A DNA stretch of 8,414 nucleotides from Treponema sp. UBA1233 (GTDB lineage: Bacteria; Spirochaetota; Spirochaetia; Treponematales; Treponemataceae), in contig DBWR01000065.1 in assembly GCA_002309305.1 (NCBI GenBank), positions 30,049 through 38,462 on the forward strand, read 5' to 3'. The translations under genes were made by a program, and so were the position numbers. A model generated the notes under the pieces. The model was given only the letters and a program-made list of their open reading frames with translations, did not search any database and had not been told where the DNA came from. The first letter of the stretch is position 1; every line of letters starts with the position of its first letter. Of the stretch, positions 6,640 through 8,414 are shown in pieces.

Positions 6640-7760
6640 AAGGCAATTCATTTTCTGACATAGTAATTCTGGCGGGAGGCATAGGTGAAAGGCTTTGGCC
6701 TGCTTCCCGACCGGACAACCCCAAGCAGTTCATGAAGCTCAATGATGGAACTTCTTTTTTGCAGGCCTCCATAATAAGGGGGCTTTCTCTTAATCCACTT
6801 GGTAAAATCCTTATAATCACAAGGGCAGACATTCTAAAGCAGACATGCGACCAGTGTGCTGAACTCAAGTCCATACTGTCTGAAGATGAATGGAAAAAAC
6901 TGGAACAGGACCTGTGCATAGTGGCAGAACCTGTTGCACGCCATACAACCGCACCCATTCTACTTGCCTGCCGATATATAAGGGCCACAGGAAGGAATGA
7001 CGGAACTGTTCTTGTCCTTGCAAGCGACCATGTCATATCTCCAATTGAAAGCTTTGTGTCTGACTGCCAGAAGGCGGCGGAACTTGCAGAAAAGGGTTCT
7101 TTTGTGTGTTTTTCCATTCCCCCAACAGAGGCGTCTACAGGATACGGATACATCAAACAGGGTGAAATATTGGATGGAGACAGCTCATGCTTTAAGATTG
7201 CCCAATTCAAGGAAAAACCTGAAGCAAAGACAGCCCGTGAATATCTTGAAAGCGGACAGTATTTTTGGAACAGCGGAATGTTCGGATTTACATGCTCATT
7301 TTTTGAAAGGGAACTGTCAGTCCTGGAACCGGAAGTAACCAGGGCATTTGAAGTTTTTGATGATGCCGCATACCCTCAAAGCAAAACACTTGAAGGAATA
7401 CAATATATTGATGATTGGGAACCGATGTTAAAGGCATACCAAACCGTTCCAGCAATTGCCGTAGACAATGCAGTTGCGGAAAAAACAAAACATTCGGCCT
7501 CAGTAAAGGCTTCTTTTGATTGGGATGATGTCGGAAGTTGGGACGCTTTTGAAAAGCATTTCTGCAGGAATGAAGGTGAAGTTGCATCGGAAAACTCAAA
7601 CAACAATTTTGTCTATTCGGACATTCCTGTTGCCCTTTGTGGAGTTGATGATCTTATTGTCGTCATAAAGAACGGAAAAGCCCTTGTGATGAAAAAATCA
7701 TCCAGCAATCTAATGAGGAATCTTGTAAAAAAGGTCCGGGAAAACTCCGGCAATCCATAA
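6636..7760 (+). CDS. manC: Mannose-1-phosphate guanylyltransferase (GDP-mannose pyrophosphorylase)
   Basis: The enzyme makes GDP-mannose from mannose-1-phosphate and GTP in the cytoplasm, supplying mannose and fucose-type sugars for surface glycans. The protein has 374 residues, matching the single-function class (about 350-370) rather than the roughly 470-residue enzymes fused to phosphomannose isomerase. Motifs in order: the nucleotide-binding GGIGERLWPASR (14-25) with PKQF (29-32), EPVARHTTAP (98-107), metal-binding D131 in ASDH, TGYGYI (168-173), FKEKP (191-195), WNSGMF (211-216), VDNAVAEK (277-284) and FDWDDVGSW (295-303). The usual EPxxRNTAP has His103 in place of Asn and an extra Thr, a departure worth noting. 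The gene starts at TTG overlapping the stop of the exported-protein gene. The symbol manC follows the common name for this activity; manC1 or rfbM could equally be used. Confidence 0.93.
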   Translation: MKGNSFSDIVILAGGIGERLWPASRPDNPKQFMKLNDGTSFLQASIIRGLSLNPLGKILIITRADILKQTCDQCAELKSILSEDEWKKLEQDLCIVAEPVARHTTAPILLACRYIRATGRNDGTVLVLASDHVISPIESFVSDCQKAAELAEKGSFVCFSIPPTEASTGYGYIKQGEILDGDSSCFKIAQFKEKPEAKTAREYLESGQYFWNSGMFGFTCSFFERELSVLEPEVTRAFEVFDDAAYPQSKTLEGIQYIDDWEPMLKAYQTVPAIAVDNAVAEKTKHSASVKASFDWDDVGSWDAFEKHFCRNEGEVASENSNNNFVYSDIPVALCGVDDLIVVIKNGKALVMKKSSSNLMRNLVKKVRENSGNP

Positions 7761-7801
7761 TCTCTTAGATACAATCGGAATAATCTCAAGTTTCATCTCT
7801 G

Positions 7802-7830
7802 TTGACGATAGTCTATTAAAATTCTATAAT
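7802..7830 (+). promoter_or_regulatory. metG promoter positioned for a leaderless transcript
   Basis: TTGACG (7802-7807) and a perfect TATAAT (7825-7830) are spaced by 17 bp, an almost consensus sigma-70 promoter. The usual start 7 bases after the -10 is the A of the ATG at 7837. The stretch between manC and this promoter (7761-7801) shows no convincing terminator. Confidence 0.8.
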
Positions 7831-7836
7831 ATGGAC

Positions 7837-8414
7837 ATGAACAGACGATTAATTACATCCGCATTACCTTATGTAAACAATATCCCCCACTTGGGCAACC
7901 TTATTCAAGTGCTCAGTGCAGATGTCTTTGCACGCTTTTGCCGGAGTCGCGGCTATGAAACCCTTTATGTATGTGGTACCGATGAATACGGAACTGCAAC
8001 AGAAACCAAGGCCCTGGAAGAAGGAAAAACATCCAGGGAACTCTGCGACTATTATTTCAAGCAGCACGATGAAATCTACAAATGGTTTGACATTGCCTTT
8101 GATAAATTCGGACGCACTTCAAACGACGAATGTACGGAAATAACCCAGGAAATCTACAAGGATCTGGAGAAAAACGGATACATTACCGAACACGAAAACA
8201 AGCAGCCATTCTGCCCAAAATGCCAGCGCTATCTTGCCGACCGTTTTGTAAGGGGAATATGCCCCAAATGCGGCAGTGATGATGCACGTGGCGACCAGTG
8301 TGACAAATGCGGTTCTCTTTTGGATCCTGTTGACCTGATTTCCCCACGCTGTTCTACCTGTGGAGCTGAACCAGAAATCCGCAGCACAAAGCATCTTTAC
8401 ATAAACCTCCCTGC
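7837..8414 (+). CDS. metG: Methionyl-tRNA synthetase, N-terminal part, eukaryote-like (cut by window edge)
   Basis: MetRS charges tRNA-Met with methionine in the cytoplasm. The first 192 codons are present, open to the right edge. The class I signature region reads TSALPYVNNIPHLGN (7-21), with HLGN (18-21) as the HIGH motif, followed by SADVFARF, YVCGTDEYGTATETKALEEG (44-63) and FGRTS. Four CxxC pairs (126/129, 142/145, 155/158, 172/175) form the two zinc knuckles of the connective domain, including ARGDQCDKCG. From memory this pattern matches human and yeast cytosolic MetRS far better than E. coli MetRS. An archaeal/eukaryotic-type MetRS is known for spirochaetes. I choose ATG 7837 over the in-frame ATG 7831 because the -10 box ends at 7830 and transcription should begin at about 7837. 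No Shine-Dalgarno precedes either. The KMSKS loop and anticodon-binding domain lie outside the window. Confidence 0.95.
   Translation, partial: MNRRLITSALPYVNNIPHLGNLIQVLSADVFARFCRSRGYETLYVCGTDEYGTATETKALEEGKTSRELCDYYFKQHDEIYKWFDIAFDKFGRTSNDECTEITQEIYKDLEKNGYITEHENKQPFCPKCQRYLADRFVRGICPKCGSDDARGDQCDKCGSLLDPVDLISPRCSTCGAEPEIRSTKHLYINLP

Noticed and set aside
6611..7210. 199-codon open frame on the minus strand opposite the guanylyltransferase
   Set aside because: It is antisense to a gene with complete family motifs and shows only Ser/His/Met-rich shadow-frame composition.
7831..7836. ATG at 7831 as the metG start
   Set aside because: It directly abuts the TATAAT box, so it should lie upstream of the transcript start, and homology begins only after 7837.

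Overview
The window looks like an ordinary chromosomal segment from a spirochaete, most likely a Treponema. I infer this from three things: the methionyl-tRNA synthetase is strikingly similar to the eukaryotic cytosolic enzyme, a trait known from spirochaetes; GC content is moderate; and two exported proteins match no broadly distributed family I recognise. The genus is a judgement from memory of these families, not a database match. I see no mobile element, CRISPR array, rRNA or tRNA. Both window edges cut genes (mfd on the left, metG on the right).

Layout. Positions 1-1552 (minus strand) hold the N-terminal 517 residues of Mfd, the transcription-repair coupling factor. It diverges, across 79 bp containing two small perfect dyads, from a plus-strand pair at 1632-3020: an exported protein of unknown function and a small tail-anchored double zinc-ribbon protein. 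These two lie in the same frame, separated by one stop codon and two sense codons. Only 20 bp further on is the convergent end of a minus-strand operon (3041-5745). Its promoter-proximal gene is a class I PLP-dependent aminotransferase, followed 32 bp downstream by glycogen synthase (glgA). A 144-bp divergent intergenic region carries a good promoter for this operon, a three-copy GTCAAT element arranged partly as a palindrome, and a small hairpin. It leads into a plus-strand pair, a second exported protein of unknown function (5890-6639) and mannose-1-phosphate guanylyltransferase (6636-7760), coupled through a TTGA stop/start overlap. Finally metG (from 7837) has its own near-consensus promoter so close to the gene that its transcript should begin at or next to the start codon.

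How the genes fit together. The named genes are housekeeping: DNA repair (mfd), glycogen storage (glgA), amino-acid metabolism (aminotransferase), GDP-mannose supply for surface glycans (manC-type enzyme) and translation (metG). No multi-gene novel system is evident. The most interesting signals are in expression: probable leaderless or near-leaderless starts for metG and mfd, beside genes with strong Shine-Dalgarno sites (glgA, aminotransferase, the 5890 gene). Also notable are the dyad elements in both divergent promoter regions, the same-frame secreted/zinc-ribbon pair, and the eukaryote-like MetRS. No gene-free stretch exceeds 300 bp.
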